NCBI GenBank assembly: GCA_964459065.1
Contig: CAYWMN010000228.1
Coordinates: 1-6,256 of the forward strand
Origin: JAMCXS01 sp964459065
GTDB lineage: Bacteria > Acidobacteriota > Terriglobia > UBA7540
DNA: 6,256 nt
Reading direction: 5' to 3'
Of this stretch, positions 5,815 through 6,256 are shown one piece after another. Below the pieces are notes generated by a model, which saw nothing but the letters and a program-made list of their open reading frames with translations, did not search any database and was not told the origin of the DNA. The first letter of the stretch is position 1, and every line of letters begins with the position of its first letter. Position numbers and translations under genes: made by a program.

Positions 5815-6195
5815 ATGCGAGGAAGTTTGCGGAAGATCATTCAGGGGCTGTTGATTTTGGGATTAGTAGCGGTTATACCGACAATGACCATTAGTTGGGC
5901 CAAGGGCGGGACGGCTCTTTCTCCCGTAGCCAAGGCGGGCAAAAAGGTCTTCGACGAAAACTGCACAATGTGTCATTTTGCGAATCAGACAACCAAGAAG
6001 ATCGGACCTGGATTGAAGGGAATCTTAAAAGATAAGGAGCTGCCGTACTCCCACAAGCCGGCGACCGTCGCCAATGTCAGGAAGCAGATTGAAGACGGCA
6101 ACATGCAGGCTCAACCGATGCCCATGCCGCCGTTTGGAAACAAACTTTCAAAAGCACAGTTAAACGACCTGATCGCTTACCTGAAAACGCTCTGA
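5815..6195 (+). CDS. Small secreted class I c-type cytochrome
   Basis: A 126-residue single-haem electron carrier for the periplasm. Residues 1-29 form a Sec signal peptide: basic MRGSLRK, a hydrophobic core IIQGLLILGLVAVI, and a probable cut after ISWA. The mature part of about 97 residues has the haem attachment motif C50-T-M-C53-H54, IGPGLKG (63-69) as in class I cytochromes, and MPMPPFGNKLS (102-112), where M104 (or M102) is the likely sixth haem ligand. It ends in the usual C-terminal helix AQLNDLIAYLKTL. Length and motif order are normal for the cytochrome c family. Its partner is not visible; it may pass electrons to a terminal oxidase or to an exported dehydrogenase. A possible next gene begins 35 bp downstream, so it may head an operon. 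Confidence 0.94.
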   Translation: MRGSLRKIIQGLLILGLVAVIPTMTISWAKGGTALSPVAKAGKKVFDENCTMCHFANQTTKKIGPGLKGILKDKELPYSHKPATVANVRKQIEDGNMQAQPMPMPPFGNKLSKAQLNDLIAYLKTL

Positions 6196-6230
6196 GTTGA
6201 TCGAATTTTCAGGATTAAGGCTCCGGTGCT

Positions 6231-6256
6231 ATGAACCTCCTCAGACTGCTGCTGAG
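6231..6256 (+). CDS. Possible start of an exported or membrane protein, cut by the window edge
   Basis: ATG at 6231 opens MNLLRLLL and runs into the right edge, too little for a family call. The Leu-rich start resembles a signal peptide. AAGG about 10 nt upstream is a weak ribosome site. It follows the cytochrome stop by 35 bp on the same strand, as an operon partner would. With eight codons this is only a suggestion. Confidence 0.35.

Noticed and set aside
1..6256. CRISPR array, tRNA, rRNA or insertion-sequence ends
   Set aside because: No regularly spaced repeats, cloverleaf-like segment, transposase motif or long terminal inverted repeat was seen on either strand.

Overview
The window looks like a piece of a moderately GC-rich (by eye roughly 55-60% G+C) Gram-negative chromosome with Shine-Dalgarno-led genes. 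Three of the four minus-strand products begin with twin-arginine (Tat) type leaders. Tat-tagged GH78 rhamnosidases, Gfo/Idh/MocA-like proteins and DUF362 proteins together with small c-type cytochromes are a combination I associate with Acidobacteriota (Solibacter/Bryobacter-like) and, second, with Planctomycetota or Verrucomicrobiota. This placement is inference; there is no rRNA or other phylogenetic marker.

Layout. Minus strand, read right to left: a DUF362 protein with a Tat leader (5268-4144); a 282-bp gap with two short inverted repeats; a Tat-leader protein of unnamed family (3861-2581); its leaderless tandem paralogue 5 bp downstream (2575-1397); a 228-bp gap; and the N-terminal 389 residues of a Tat-leader GH78 alpha-L-rhamnosidase that runs off the left edge (1168-1). 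Plus strand, on the right: a doubtful 109-codon ORF with half of a zinc-ribbon motif (5409-5738), a structured leader, a small secreted class I cytochrome c (5815-6195), and what may be the first codons of another exported protein (6231 onward).

How the genes may work together. The rhamnosidase would release L-rhamnose from plant or microbial polysaccharides or glycosides outside the cytoplasm. The paralogous pair is the least described part: both proteins keep the order of elements of a Gfo/Idh/MocA oxidoreductase (Rossmann-like half, an N-D-K motif where the family has E-K-P, then a D-x-H-A-L-E helix), but lack the glycine-rich nucleotide loop. One copy carries a Tat leader and the other does not. 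A plausible reading is a sugar-processing locus with divergent oxidoreductase-like proteins on both sides of the membrane. The DUF362 protein and the divergently oriented cytochrome c may belong to separate transcription units. No mobile element, CRISPR array, tRNA or rRNA was seen.
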